A DNA stretch of 64,000 nt from DATMNI01 sp963817515 (GCA_963817515.1 CAWFPJ010000008.1:21341-85340), one strand, 5' to 3'. Counted from the stretch's first letter, positions 55,681 through 64,000 are shown. Made by a program: numbers and translations. Notes: generated by a model from the sequence alone, not told the origin.

Positions 55681-56673
55681 ATGCGGGGCAAATGGGTGCT
55701 TCTCTCCGTGGCGGCCGTCCTCGCAGGCGTTGGCGGCGGAGCTCTCTCCCTGCATTTTCGCCGCCCGGCAGCGCCGCAGCCGGTTCCCGCAGCCGGCGCC
55801 GCGGTCATCGCCAACCGTGAAATCACGCTCCAGGGTAGCATCCGGCCGCAGCACATCACCGGTGTATCGGCTCCTGTGAACGGCCTTGTGGAGACGCTGC
55901 TGGCGGATGTGGGTCAGGAGGTTTATCAGGGCCAGGTGCTGGCGCGCGTGGGGGCGCAAGGCCTGGAATCGGCGCGTGAAATGGCGGCCAACAACCTGGA
56001 TCGTGCGCAGGAACAGGTGGGCAAAGCCGAGGCGGCCGTGACTTCCGCCAGACTGGAGCAATCGCGCGCGGACGCCGATTTCGAACGCGCCCAAACGGCG
56101 CGGGACCGCACTCAGAAAGCCTATTCGCGCCAGCAGACTCTGGTCACCCAGGGCGCCACGCCGCGCTTGACCTTCGAGAAAGCCGAGTCCGAATATCAGA
56201 ATGCGGTCAAGGAATATGAAGTGATGGATGCGGCCGTCCGCGCGGCCCGCGAACAGGCGCAGAGCGCGCTCGCGGATGTGACCGCGAAAAAGAAAATTGT
56301 GGAAGACCGGGCACAGCAGTTGGAAGAGGCACAGACCAGCCTGCTGGCGGCGGAGGTGCATTCGCCGGTGGATGGAACGGTAGTGGGGCGCAAGGCCGAG
56401 ACCGGAAAACCGGCTATGGAGGCAGGCGACGAATTCTTTCAGATCGCGACGGACCTTTACGCTCTGGAAGTGATCGTGGAACCCAAGCCCGAAGACTTGA
56501 AGCGCATTCATCCGGGCCAGCCCGCACTGGTGCTGGTGCTTGATTTAGAGAGCCAGGGAATGCCGGGCGCGGTGAGTGAAGTCAAGGCCAACCAGGTGAT
56601 AGTGCAGTTCAACAGCAACACGCCCGCGATCAAGCCCGGCATGCGAGCCGACGTACGGCTGAAGCTGGATTGA
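55681..56673 (+). CDS. HlyD-family periplasmic adaptor protein
   Basis: A 330-residue membrane-fusion protein: N-terminal anchor (VLLSVAAVLAGVGGGAL), first half of the lipoyl domain (GVSAPVNGLVETLLADVGQE), a long alpha-helical hairpin (residues ~95-225, e.g. ATPRLTFEKAESEYQNAVKE), second lipoyl half (AEVHSPVDGTVVGRKAETGK) and a beta-barrel tail. Such proteins bridge an inner-membrane pump and an outer-membrane channel. No pump or channel gene is adjacent, so its partners are unknown. It precedes the fumarase gene by 53 bases. Confidence 0.9.
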   Translation: MRGKWVLLSVAAVLAGVGGGALSLHFRRPAAPQPVPAAGAAVIANREITLQGSIRPQHITGVSAPVNGLVETLLADVGQEVYQGQVLARVGAQGLESAREMAANNLDRAQEQVGKAEAAVTSARLEQSRADADFERAQTARDRTQKAYSRQQTLVTQGATPRLTFEKAESEYQNAVKEYEVMDAAVRAAREQAQSALADVTAKKKIVEDRAQQLEEAQTSLLAAEVHSPVDGTVVGRKAETGKPAMEAGDEFFQIATDLYALEVIVEPKPEDLKRIHPGQPALVLVLDLESQGMPGAVSEVKANQVIVQFNSNTPAIKPGMRADVRLKLD

Positions 56674-56726
56674 TCGCGTGGCTCAGTGCTGTGCTCGCGC
56701 ACATGCCATACAATAGAGGTTCCCTT

Positions 56727-58244
56727 ATGGAATTTCTCGCTACTAGTTTGTTGGAGCTCATCACCCAGACTTCCACCAACCTTCCGCCCGACGTGCGTGC
56801 CGCGATGTCGATCGCCGCCAGTGCCGAGACGCCGCAGACGCAGTCCTCGCAGGCCTTCGACATCATTCTGGCCAACGTGGACATGGCCAACGACGATGAA
56901 GGCCCTATCTGCCAGGACACAGGGATGCCCACGTTCATAATTCACACGCCGGTGGGCGTCAACCAGATCCGCATTCGCGGCGCTATCCGGGAAGCCATTG
57001 CGGAAGCCACCCGGCTGGGAAAATTGCGCCCCAACTCAGTGGATTCCATCACCGGCAAGAACAGCGGCAACAACCTTGGGGTGGAAACGCCCGTGATGCA
57101 CTTTGAGCAGTGGGAAGAGGACCAGATCGAGATCAAGCTAATCCTCAAGGGCGGCGGTTGTGAGAACACCAACAATCAATATTCCGTGCCCTGCAATCTG
57201 GATCACCTGGGCCGCGCCGACCGCAACCTGGAAGGCGTGCGCAAGTGCATTCTGCACGCCGTGTGGCTGGCGCAGGGAAAAGGCTGCGCTCCCGGCGCGG
57301 TCGGCGTGTGTATCGGCAGCGACCGCGCGCACGGCTACGAACTGGCCAAGGGCCAACTCTTCCGCACGCTGGACGACGTGAATCCGGATCCGGTGCTGGC
57401 CCAACTCGAGGCCGAGATCATGGAAGAGGCCAATAAACTGGGCGTGGGCGCTATGGGGTTCGGCGGCCAGAGTTCACTGATCGGATGCAAAATCACCGCC
57501 GCCAACCGTCTGCCGGCCAGCTTCTTCGTTTCCGTGGCGTACGATTGCTGGGCCTTCCGCCGTCTTGGTGTCCGCCTGGACGCCGCCACCGGCGCCATCG
57601 CGAAATGGCTCTATCGCGACCCGGCGCGTCCCGTGGAGCGCATGGCCCGCGGCGAAGGCTTCCCGCTAACCGGCCGCGAGGTGGTGCTGACGCCGCCCCT
57701 CACCGAGGCGCAGATGCGCGCGCTGAAGGTGGGCGATGTGGTGCTGATCAACGGCGAAATGTTTACCGGCCGCGACAATGTGCATGCGTACCTTATGAAG
57801 AACCCGCCGCCGGTGGACTTGAACGGCGCGGTGCTCTACCACTGCGGCCCCGTGATGCTGCAAGAGGGCGGCGAGTGGAAAGTGAAAGCTGCCGGCCCCA
57901 CGACGAGCATCCGCGAAGAGCCCTACCAGGCCGACGTGATCAAGCGGTACGGAGTGCGCGCCGTGATTGGCAAAGGTGGAATGGGCAAGAAGACCCTGGA
58001 CGCGTTGCAGGAGTTCGGCGCGGTTTACCTGAACGGCATTGGCGGCGCTGCGCAATACTATGCACGGACCGTGGAAAAGGTTCTGGGCGTGAGCCTGATG
58101 GAATTCGGCATCCCCGAAGCCATGTGGCACATTCGCGTACGCCAGTTCGCCGCCATCGTGACCATGGACGCGCACGGCAACAGTTTGCACGCGGGCATCG
58201 AGAAGTCGACCGGCGAAGCGCTTGAATCGTTGCAGAAAGCGTAA
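56727..58244 (+). CDS. fumA: Class I fumarate hydratase
   Basis: A 505-residue iron-sulfur fumarase interconverting fumarate and malate. The alpha and beta domains are fused in one chain, as in FumA/FumB. Cluster cysteines appear in GPICQDTGMPTF, LPASFF preceding region KGCAPGAVGVCIGSDR and SSLIGCKITAANR. Beta-domain motifs include VLLYHCGP-type GAVLYHCGPVM, TTSIREEPYQADVI and VIGKGGMGKKTLDA. The ATG at 56727 has GAGG eight bases upstream; an earlier in-frame start at 56670 overlaps the previous gene and is less likely. Confidence 0.95.
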   Translation: MEFLATSLLELITQTSTNLPPDVRAAMSIAASAETPQTQSSQAFDIILANVDMANDDEGPICQDTGMPTFIIHTPVGVNQIRIRGAIREAIAEATRLGKLRPNSVDSITGKNSGNNLGVETPVMHFEQWEEDQIEIKLILKGGGCENTNNQYSVPCNLDHLGRADRNLEGVRKCILHAVWLAQGKGCAPGAVGVCIGSDRAHGYELAKGQLFRTLDDVNPDPVLAQLEAEIMEEANKLGVGAMGFGGQSSLIGCKITAANRLPASFFVSVAYDCWAFRRLGVRLDAATGAIAKWLYRDPARPVERMARGEGFPLTGREVVLTPPLTEAQMRALKVGDVVLINGEMFTGRDNVHAYLMKNPPPVDLNGAVLYHCGPVMLQEGGEWKVKAAGPTTSIREEPYQADVIKRYGVRAVIGKGGMGKKTLDALQEFGAVYLNGIGGAAQYYARTVEKVLGVSLMEFGIPEAMWHIRVRQFAAIVTMDAHGNSLHAGIEKSTGEALESLQKA

Positions 58245-58270
58245 CGGGATTGCTACACTAAAACTTCCCC

Positions 58271-58346
58271 GGCCAGGTAGCTCAGCTGGTAGAGCGCAGC
58301 CCTGAAAAGGCTGGCGTCGGCGGTTCGATTCCGTCCCTGGCCACCA
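58271..58346 (+). tRNA. tRNA-Phe (GAA)
   Basis: A 76-base cloverleaf with encoded CCA. Acceptor arms GGCCAGG and CCTGGCC pair fully; the D arm has TAGCTCAGCTGGTAGAGC; the anticodon stem CAGCC/GGCTG encloses CTGAAAA, giving anticodon GAA; the T loop is TTCGATT. It lies 26 bases after fumA and directly precedes the integrase gene, so its 3' end is the probable attachment site of the accessory region. Confidence 0.97.
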
Positions 58347-58385
58347 CATTCCAAATAACTTAGCAGTAGCCAGAAACATTGGGTT

Positions 58386-59386
58386 TTAATCGTGCGAACA
58401 ATACGCGAACATCGCTACCCGATGTTCGGCTTGTCGCAGGTTCCTTGCTCCATCAGTTTCCAGATTTCCCGCGCCGTGCTGCCGGTCCTGGCAATGTGCT
58501 GCCGCGCCGAGCTTCGCATAGCGTTCGGTCATCTTGATATTCGAGTGACCAAGGATTTTGGCGAGCTCGTAAAGATCGCCGCCGTTCATCATGTACCAGG
58601 ACGCAAATGTGTGACGGAGATCATGGAAGCGAAAGTCCTTGATACCGGCCCTTTCAAGCAGATCTTCGAAACTTCCTTCCACGCGTTGCCGTCCGCTCGT
58701 TGCGCCCAGTTTCGGTGGAAAAATTCGATCTTCAGCAATAACGGCAGGAAACTGCCGCAGTTCGCTCGCCAGTTCAGGAGCCATCGGGACATAACGCATT
58801 TTCCCTCCCTTTAGCTTTGCCCTAACCGCGATTAGGCCCTCGCCACACAAAACGTCTGGCCATCTCAAACCGAAGATCTCCGCCACACGCATCCCCGTCG
58901 TGAGAGCGATGAGCACTAGCAGCTTGAGACGATGGAACGTTCTGTTAATCGTCTTCGTACCTTTCCTGTATGTCTTCCCGTCTAGTGCCTGCTTAAGATT
59001 ACGGAGTTCATCCGCCGAAAGATAACGGTCCCGTTGATCGTCAGGCCGCTTTACTTCGACAAGGTCCGATGGATTCCGGTCGATTCCGGTTTCCTTGGAC
59101 CAGATCGTTGAAGCCTTCTCCATCATATGGTGCATGACGTTGAAGTGCCGGACGGCGGTGCCGGGCGAGAGAGCCCGAACTGCCGTGAGGTCCTCATACC
59201 AACGGGAAACTGCGTAGCCGTCAACCTCGCGCACGAAAAGGCTTCCCAATTCCGAGCGGATGCCATCGAGAACACTCTTCTCCCGGCTTGCCGATCGTTT
59301 CTTGGTACCGTAATGTGTCCAATACCGATCAATCAGCGCCGACATCCGGAAGTTGACCTCTCGTTTGATATCCAAGTGCCGGTTTT
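58386..59386 (-). CDS. Tyrosine-type integrase, 5' end removed by an IS element
   Basis: About 330 codons of a phage-type tyrosine recombinase. The core-binding domain (YWTHYGTKKRSASREKSVLD) and the catalytic domain are present, with Arg in TTGMRVAEIFGL, HxxR in FHDLRHTFASW, His in LGHSNIK and Tyr in TERYAKLG. The frame is cut at the IS6-family left end (59387), so the natural N-terminus is missing. Translation could still restart at the ATG at 59345 (MSALIDRYW). It sits 40 bases from tRNA-Phe, the classical position of an integrase next to its attachment site. Confidence 0.85.
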
Positions 59387-60214
59387 GGTTCCGTTGCGAA
59401 AATGGCGAACCAGTCTGGTAGGGTGGAAGTTCATGCCCATCACCGCGACCGATCCCTTCAAATGGCGCCACTTTCCCGGTGAGGTGATCCTGCTTTGCGT
59501 TCGGTGGTACCTGCGATATCCCTTGGCCTACAAACACGTCTCCGAGCTTCTTGCCGAACGTGGCGTCGCCGTTGATCCCACTTGCATTTGGCGCTGGGTG
59601 CAGACTTATGGACCCGAGCTGAACAAACGCTGCCGGCCCCATCTGAAACCTACCAACAAAAGCTACCGCACCGACGAAACCTATATAAAGGTCAACGGCA
59701 AAGACCAGTATCTATACCGAGCGGTGGATTCGACTGGTCAGACGATCGACTTTCTGCTCACTGCCAAGCGAGATGCCGCGGCCGCCAAACGCTTCTTCCG
59801 CAAGGCTCTGAGATCGCCCGGCAATCCGGTGCCACGGGTCATCAATGTGGACAAGAATCCATCGTATCCGGCAGCGGTGGAAGCGCTGAAAGCGGAAGGC
59901 ATCCTGCCTCGTCGGGTCCGCCTGCGTCAGTGCAAATACCTTAACAACGTGGTGGAACAGGACCATCGCACGGTGAAGAAGCGGACGTGGTTGGCGAAAG
60001 GGTACGGCTCGCTGATTACCGCGTGGCGAACGTTACAAGGGATCGAAGCGGTGGAGATGATTCGGAAAGGCCGGGCGAGGTGGGTGGCAAGGGAAGACTC
60101 GATCAGCCAGGCCAATTTCCTTGGCGAGCTTTTCGGTCTCGCAACCTAAAGTCCTGACTCCGTTTCGCCCCAACTCGTCTTCATTCTTCCCAAACCGATT
60201 TTCGCAACGAAACC
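59387..60214 (+). mobile_element. IS6-family insertion sequence, complete
   Basis: An 828-base element bounded by imperfect terminal inverted repeats: left GGTTCCGTTGCGAAAATGG (59387-59405) and right, read inwards, GGTTTCGTTGCGAAAATCGG (60214-60195), 17 of the first 19 bases matching. It carries one transposase gene. The flanking octamers (CCGGTTTT left, ATCACGAT right) differ, so there is no 8-base target duplication. Each end abuts a truncated gene (integrase and GH13), which points to a deletion or rearrangement mediated by the element rather than a simple insertion. Confidence 0.85.
59433..60149 (+). CDS. IS6-family transposase
   Basis: A 238-residue DDE transposase typical of IS6/IS26 relatives in length and sequence. 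The opening FKWRHFPGEVILLCVRWYLR and LAYKHVSELLAERGV form the helix-turn-helix region with IWRWVQTYG. The catalytic residues are Asp in RTDETYIKVNG, Asp in RVINVDKNPSY and Glu in NNVVEQDHRTVKKR. It starts at ATG 59433, 46 bases inside the left terminal repeat, and appears intact. Confidence 0.95.
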   Translation: MPITATDPFKWRHFPGEVILLCVRWYLRYPLAYKHVSELLAERGVAVDPTCIWRWVQTYGPELNKRCRPHLKPTNKSYRTDETYIKVNGKDQYLYRAVDSTGQTIDFLLTAKRDAAAAKRFFRKALRSPGNPVPRVINVDKNPSYPAAVEALKAEGILPRRVRLRQCKYLNNVVEQDHRTVKKRTWLAKGYGSLITAWRTLQGIEAVEMIRKGRARWVAREDSISQANFLGELFGLAT

Positions 60215-60840
60215 ATCACGATCAGGTAGGTCATCCGCCCGGTCAGGTTCGTCTGCCGGCGTTGATCGACGTAAACGATCACCAGAGTGTTTTCGCGAAG
60301 AAGCGTTCCACTCTGGCGGCAGCGATCATGCTGACCTCGCCTGGAATCCCGATGATCTTTCAAGGGCAGGAAATGCTGGAGACTCGGGCCTTCGGTTTCA
60401 AAACGCCGACGGACATGGACTTCAGCCGGGCCGATGATCCGAAGTTCAAAGGCATCTTTCAAATGTATCGTGATTTGATAGCGCTGAGACGCAATCGGGC
60501 AGGCAAGACGAGGGGCCTGACCGGCCAAAATCTAAATGTCTTCCACTTCGACAACGGCGCTAAAACGCTCGCATACCACCGATGGGAGAACGGCGGGCCC
60601 GGCGATGATGTCGTGGTGGTCGCAAATTTTTCGAACGTGCCCATGGAGCACATGAACATTGGCTTCCCGCGCCAAGGTCAATGGCATGTGCTGTTTAACA
60701 GTGGCGCGAGCGTTTACGATCCTGGTTTCACGAACGGCGATAGCTTCGACACGGCCGCCGCGCCCGGCGCCAAAGACGGGTTGAACTTCAATGGAAGCGT
60801 GGCCGTTGGAACTTATAGCGTCGTCATACTTTCGCAATAA
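60215..60840 (+). pseudogene. GH13 alpha-amylase/branching-enzyme fragment, 5' part lost
   Basis: About 208 codons encoding the C-terminal third of a GH13 enzyme. It begins exactly at the IS right end with HHDQVGHPPGQVRLPALID, the late catalytic His-Asp region, followed by LTSPGIPMIFQGQEML, YRDLIALRRNRAG and an all-beta tail (VVVVANFSNVPMEHMNIGF, GTYSVVILSQ). The catalytic nucleophile and acid, which lie upstream in the family, are missing, so it cannot be active. An artificial frame runs into it from the IS. Confidence 0.85.
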
Positions 60841-61140
60841 ACAGACGCATCGTTCACGAAATCCCCATGTGAGCCGACCGCCTTCGGCGGCCTCGCGCGC
60901 CGTCGCGCACAATACGAGTCGGGCTCCGCGCAGAATTCGAGCCACTCGTCGTCGGGGTCGCGTGGCGCGCGCGGGCCGGCGGGATCGTCGAGCCGCGCGC
61001 GGGTCGCGCCTGGATCCCGTGTTCTGGCGCGGCTCCCGCGTTGTGTGCGCCAGCACGGCGCTGTCGTAGATCTCGGGCCGGCGCTCCCCCATACGAACAC
61101 ACAACCACGCCCCTTGCTTTCCGCGCAACAGGGGCGCAGC
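60841..61140. other. GC-rich non-coding or decayed stretch
   Basis: No supported gene. Several frames are open on both strands, but only because of extreme GC bias; their residues are mostly Arg, Ala and Pro. No terminator, repeat or RNA gene was recognised. Confidence 0.35.
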
Positions 61141-61410
61141 ATGATTGGTATGACACCAGGCCCAATGAAGCACAAAGCCACGGCAGGCGCGTTGCGTGCC
61201 GCCAGTGAAATCGAGCCCAATCCGGCCCTGCGTCAACCCATCGCCGAAATAATCGATCAGCAAGCCGGCCTGCGGGACATTCTCGAACTCCTAGAGAACA
61301 TCATCTCCCAAGCCGGCGATCTGATTGAGAGTCGCAGCCCGGAGCTCGTCGTGCACGCCCGCGCCGCGATCCGGACGTACGGCGATGCAACCGCCAGACA
61401 AGGCGAATGA
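61141..61410 (+). CDS. Small protein of unknown function
   Basis: An 89-residue frame starting ATG 61141 after an AGGGG-like site. Its middle is plausible amphipathic helix (EIIDQQAGLRDILELLENII, then GDLIESRSPELVVHARAAI) with a polar Gln-Gly-Glu end. No family is recognised. It lies in the accessory region after the GH13 fragment and overlaps the next small frame by 26 bases. Confidence 0.45.
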   Translation: MIGMTPGPMKHKATAGALRAASEIEPNPALRQPIAEIIDQQAGLRDILELLENIISQAGDLIESRSPELVVHARAAIRTYGDATARQGE

Positions 61411-61588
61411 CACTCCAAGTCTCCGCCCGCTCGCGCAATTCGATCCCTCGCGGAGATTCGAGCCGCTCGTCGCGTGGGCGCGCGTGCCGTCGGGATCGGC
61501 GAGCCGAGCGCTCGTTGCGCTGTTGGGCCGGACCACGACGCGCGGTTCACAGCCGGCGCCCGTCTCAGGCCAGGCCTCAGCGCCGTAG
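61385..61588 (+). CDS. Possible small protein, weakly supported
   Basis: A 67-codon frame starting ATG 61385 (MQPPDKANDTPSLRPLAQF...). It overlaps the previous small frame and has no clear ribosome site. The residues are rich in Arg, Ser and Pro, as in many chance frames here, so it may not be real. Confidence 0.25.
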   Translation: MQPPDKANDTPSLRPLAQFDPSRRFEPLVAWARVPSGSASRALVALLGRTTTRGSQPAPVSGQASAP

Positions 61589-62148
61589 CTGCTTCTCGGT
61601 CCAACAACACATCAAATGGGTCACCTTCGAAAGAGCTACAGGGGCCGGGGACTCCCCTCAATCTACCAATCAAGCGTGGTAGATCGGAACATCCACCGAT
61701 TTGTGATGGCGACCAACGACGTCTATGCCGACGCTTCGGCTGCCAAGTTCATTACACTCCCTCAAGATCTCAAAGACGTATTATTGTATTGGGAAGTGCT
61801 GCATGGGCGTAGCTGCTGAGAGCGTCATTAGTTTGAACGTCGCGAAAGACTTCAGCCCGATTCCGGGGCCACGCTTCCCGGTCAGAAGGGGAATTTTCCG
61901 GGCAGGAGTTCCGGGAGACGATTCTGACAACTCGATTTAAGCAAGCTGTCAGGGAATGTGTTCGGCTTCACGTTGACCTCGATGGCGGATCGGAACGAGC
62001 TATATTCTCTTGCGGAACCCCAGCCCCCCACATTGTTATGTCACATTGTTATGCATTGACCTGCCAGCCAGGTCAGAGTAGAGTATACAGTGGCGATGAC
62101 TGCAGCCCCGTTGTGGTCATTGCAGGCAAGACAGAAAGGATTTCCATT
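61589..62148. other. AT-richer accessory stretch without a convincing gene
   Basis: The base composition becomes noticeably less GC-rich than the rest of the window. A 67-codon frame (61616-61819) ends in a protein-like ASAAKFITLPQDLKDVLLYW but lacks a ribosome site or family. A short direct repeat, CACATTGTTATG, occurs at 62028-62052. The promoter of the gene at 62149 should lie here. Confidence 0.35.
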
Positions 62149-62601
62149 ATGCCGAACATTCAACCGAATAGATTCGTTCTGCACAGCAGTGACGGAAAAA
62201 ACAAGGTCGATGTCGATTATGAGACTTCCAGCTTCATCGGTCAGCCAACTTTGAATCTCACCCTGGGACCAGGTGGTCCGATTAGACACTTTGCCGGGTC
62301 GCAAATCCGAAGAGTTAACACGGAGATCGGCACATTAGTTACAGTGACGACTCAAATCTCGATCGACACAGGCTCGACTTCCTTCAGCGTCCTGATTCCG
62401 GCGATCACCCTTACGGCCATCTCCGACCACAAAGCGTTTACGACGGATGCCGTTGTTACTACCCATTCCGGCCCCAACTCCGTTCCATCAACTGGCGTGC
62501 ACGAGACGTATCAATTCATCACTCTGAAGGGCGAAGCCAACTTTGTGGTCTCCTTGCTCGAACCGGTGACGGGAACACTTGCCAAAGGTGGGAGCGCGTA
62601 G
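62149..62601 (+). CDS. Orphan beta-strand-rich protein
   Basis: A 150-residue protein without a signal peptide. Alternating hydrophobic and Thr/Ser residues (LGTLVTVTTQISIDTGSTSF, VLIPAITLTAISDHKAFTTD) suggest an all-beta fold. No family is recognised. AAGGA eight bases before the ATG at 62149 supports this start over a longer extension. It stands alone in the AT-richer accessory region, which suggests recent acquisition. Confidence 0.6.
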   Translation: MPNIQPNRFVLHSSDGKNKVDVDYETSSFIGQPTLNLTLGPGGPIRHFAGSQIRRVNTEIGTLVTVTTQISIDTGSTSFSVLIPAITLTAISDHKAFTTDAVVTTHSGPNSVPSTGVHETYQFITLKGEANFVVSLLEPVTGTLAKGGSA

Positions 62602-62652
62602 TCCGCGACGAATTGAAGTTTAAGAGAATTCTGTTCGTGAACTATTCCTGAA

Positions 62653-63207
62653 TCAATTCTTGATCCGGAATGCGGCATTGCCGTCCGGAAGCAGAAAGGC
62701 CGAGGGTAAATCGATTACCCGCGGATAGTCGCCAAGCAAGAGAAACGTTGCCCGAAGGGTGCGCCGTTTCTCCTCGGTTCGAGACTTGCGGATAGACTCC
62801 AGCTTGAGCATCTCCTGCTCGCTGAATGGACGGGACTGCGCTTCCTCGGGAAGGGCATGACCCATTAAAACATAAATCGGATCAAATGTATCGGTATTTA
62901 GAGAACGATGATCTAGGTTGGAGCCGACGAGGTAAGAAAACTGGACATGGCGGAACTCGACCATTCCCTTCGGAACGGTGAGTATCGCAGCGTTTTCCGC
63001 GTCTTTAATCTCGTGCGGAGTAAGCAGGATTTCCGTCATCTCGTTCGCGTCGGCCATGGCTTCGTAGATTCTGCGGACATTCCAGCCCATCGCACGTACT
63101 TCGTCGGTGAGTTGCGAAAGGTACGAACGGAGCAGAACGAAATCGCCGAGCGTGAAAACACCCAAAAGCCAATAGCGAACGGACATAACGAGGACGCCGA
63201 TTTCCAA
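62653..63207 (-). CDS. Chimeric ABC-exporter fragment
   Basis: A 184-residue frame. Residues ~15-92 match the end of an ABC-exporter membrane domain and the first strand of its ATPase (FTLGDFVLLRSYLSQLTDEV, RRIYEAMADANEMTEIL, then GMVEFRHVQFSY). At about residue 93 (near 62931) the match stops abruptly before any Walker A motif. The remaining ~90 residues (PIYVLMGHALPEEAQ, LPSAFLLPDGNAAFRIKN) are unrelated to ABC ATPases. It looks like a truncated transporter joined to foreign sequence, hence non-functional as a transporter. Confidence 0.55.
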   Translation of the reverse strand: MEIGVLVMSVRYWLLGVFTLGDFVLLRSYLSQLTDEVRAMGWNVRRIYEAMADANEMTEILLTPHEIKDAENAAILTVPKGMVEFRHVQFSYLVGSNLDHRSLNTDTFDPIYVLMGHALPEEAQSRPFSEQEMLKLESIRKSRTEEKRRTLRATFLLLGDYPRVIDLPSAFLLPDGNAAFRIKN

Positions 63208-63473
63208 TACCCGTATCGATAATCCTTGAATGCCACCGGAATGGCTTGAGCGGCCTTACTCGATCTGTTCTTTCGTGAGTTTGTTTCGGGCGGATATCCT
63301 GCACGGGAACTTGCCCAGTGCTGGTGCACGTTGCTGCTCCTTCTTCGGAATTTGCAATTCCATATATTAGGGTCTTTTCGCGTCTATAATAATATTCCGG
63401 CAAGGACGCTTTGCTCCATTTTGGGGTTGACATCACCCCTTGGAGATTCTTGCCCCAAGCGTAGAATCGTTTC

Positions 63474-63896
63474 ATGCCCTCCATCGAAGACGCGATCATT
63501 CTAGCGGCGAAAGCGCATCGCTGCCAAACGGACAAAGCGGGCCTGCCCTCCATCCTGCACCCGCTCCGGGTGATATCCAGCTTCCTGGCTCCGGAAGACG
63601 AAGAGGCGCAGGCGGTCGCCGTGCTCCATGACGTGCTGGAGGATACCGGATGGTATCCGGCTGACCTCGCATTCAAGGGATATTCTCAAACTGTGGGGGA
63701 GGCCATCGACGCCGTCTCACCCTGGCAATCCCACCGGTGCCGCCCACGGGCTGTTGGGGAAGGACTACCGCGGGAAGGACGCCAAGCAGGAAATCTGGAA
63801 GTTCGACGGGGGCTCGATATCGAAGATCATCGACGCGCTGAAGCAGGCGGCGATCGAGGAAGTGGAGCGAGAAAAGCGAAGCGAAGGAAAGCGTGA
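63474..63896 (+). CDS. HD-domain protein fragment with doubtful C-terminus
   Basis: A 140-residue frame. Residues 1-~82 form the start of a RelA/SpoT-type HD domain: EDAIILAAKAHRCQTDKAGL, ILHPLRVISSF and the metal motif AVLHDVLEDTGWYPADL. After DAVS (about 63720) the frame turns Arg/Gly-rich and no longer matches. Another frame opens there (GAAHGLLGKDYRGKDAKQEI, SISKIIDALKQAAIEE) that looks more protein-like, so this is a junction or frameshift. The upstream 266 bases (63208-63473) show no gene. Confidence 0.5.
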   Translation: MPSIEDAIILAAKAHRCQTDKAGLPSILHPLRVISSFLAPEDEEAQAVAVLHDVLEDTGWYPADLAFKGYSQTVGEAIDAVSPWQSHRCRPRAVGEGLPREGRQAGNLEVRRGLDIEDHRRAEAGGDRGSGARKAKRRKA

Positions 63897-64000
63897 GCAC
63901 CGACGTCGTCCGGGCGCGGCTGAACGCCAGCCGGGACCGGGTCGCGGCGGCGAAGCGTGCCGCAGACGAGGCCGCCGCCAAGGCAATTCCAGTGACGTAT
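63893..64000 (+). CDS. Partial ORF at the window edge
   Basis: A GTG at 63893 with AAGGA five bases upstream opens a frame to the end of the window (VSTDVVRARLNASRDRVAAA, then KRAADEAAAKA), predicted helical. It overlaps the preceding frame by four bases (GTGA). Too little is visible to name a family. Confidence 0.4.
   Translation, partial: MSTDVVRARLNASRDRVAAAKRAADEAAAKAIPVTY

Noticed and set aside
60813..61220. Reverse-strand frames in the GC-rich stretch after the GH13 fragment
   Set aside because: Several overlapping frames are open at once with Arg/Ala/Pro-rich products and no start signal; chance openness is the simplest explanation.
58347..64000. Second copy of the tRNA-Phe 3' end (attR)
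   Set aside because: No repeat of the T-arm/acceptor sequence was found downstream within the window; the far end of the island, if any, lies outside.

Overview
The window looks like a chromosome segment of a high-GC, Gram-negative, diderm bacterium, most probably an Acidobacteriota of the Solibacter/Bryobacter type. That placement is inferred from gene content: a Tol-Pal system, an ECF sigma factor paired with a Ser/Thr kinase carrying Sel1 repeats, a large exported PIG-L deacetylase, many Ala/Gly/Pro-rich exported proteins, and an RpoB with an extra cysteine-rich insert. No rRNA gene is present to confirm it.

Layout. 1-4.5 kb: the 5' end of an ice-binding-like (DUF3494) protein, rpmB, a TPR lipoprotein-like gene divergent from uvrC, a DUF4239 membrane protein and a PEBP-family protein. 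4.6-14.3 kb: an exported esterase, a VapC-type toxin with its antitoxin, malQ and a lone nuoB (both frameshifted), a patatin phospholipase, a PIG-L enzyme and acylphosphatase. 14.3-18.2 kb (minus strand): amidase, a small exported protein, a fused aroD-aroE, and a DeoC-like protein whose Schiff-base lysine is replaced. 18.2-23.5 kb (minus): a complete Tol-Pal operon, tolQ-tolR-tolA/tonB-tolB-pal-cpoB. 23.7-26 kb: an M15-like exported protein, hpt and an acidobacterial-type exported protein. 26-37 kb: rplA-rplJ-rplL-rpoB-rpoC behind a recognisable promoter, without rplK/nusG/secE upstream.

37-43 kb: a HEAT/lipoyl-like membrane protein, a small Lys/Ala-rich exported protein, and then a tightly overlapping operon (DUF3047, NAD-epimerase, PAP2, GNAT-like acyltransferase, serine-palmitoyltransferase-type enzyme) that reads as a bacterial sphingolipid/ceramide pathway. 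It ends in an unusually long inverted repeat shared with a convergent D-amino-acid-oxidase-like gene whose domain order appears circularly permuted. 44-51.4 kb: a GT39-type membrane glycosyltransferase, the ECF sigma/kinase pair and two neighbouring exported proteins with a paralogous C-terminal module. 51.7-55.6 kb (minus): a methyltransferase-GT-GT operon for surface polysaccharide or lipid. 55.7-58.3 kb: an HlyD-type adaptor, class I fumarase and tRNA-Phe.

58.4-64 kb: an integrated or decayed accessory region beginning at the tRNA-Phe 3' end: a tyrosine integrase whose 5' end is cut by an IS6-family element, a GH13 fragment cut by the other end of the same IS, several small ORFans, a chimeric ABC-transporter fragment and an HD-domain fragment. 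No CRISPR array, rRNA or second tRNA was seen.
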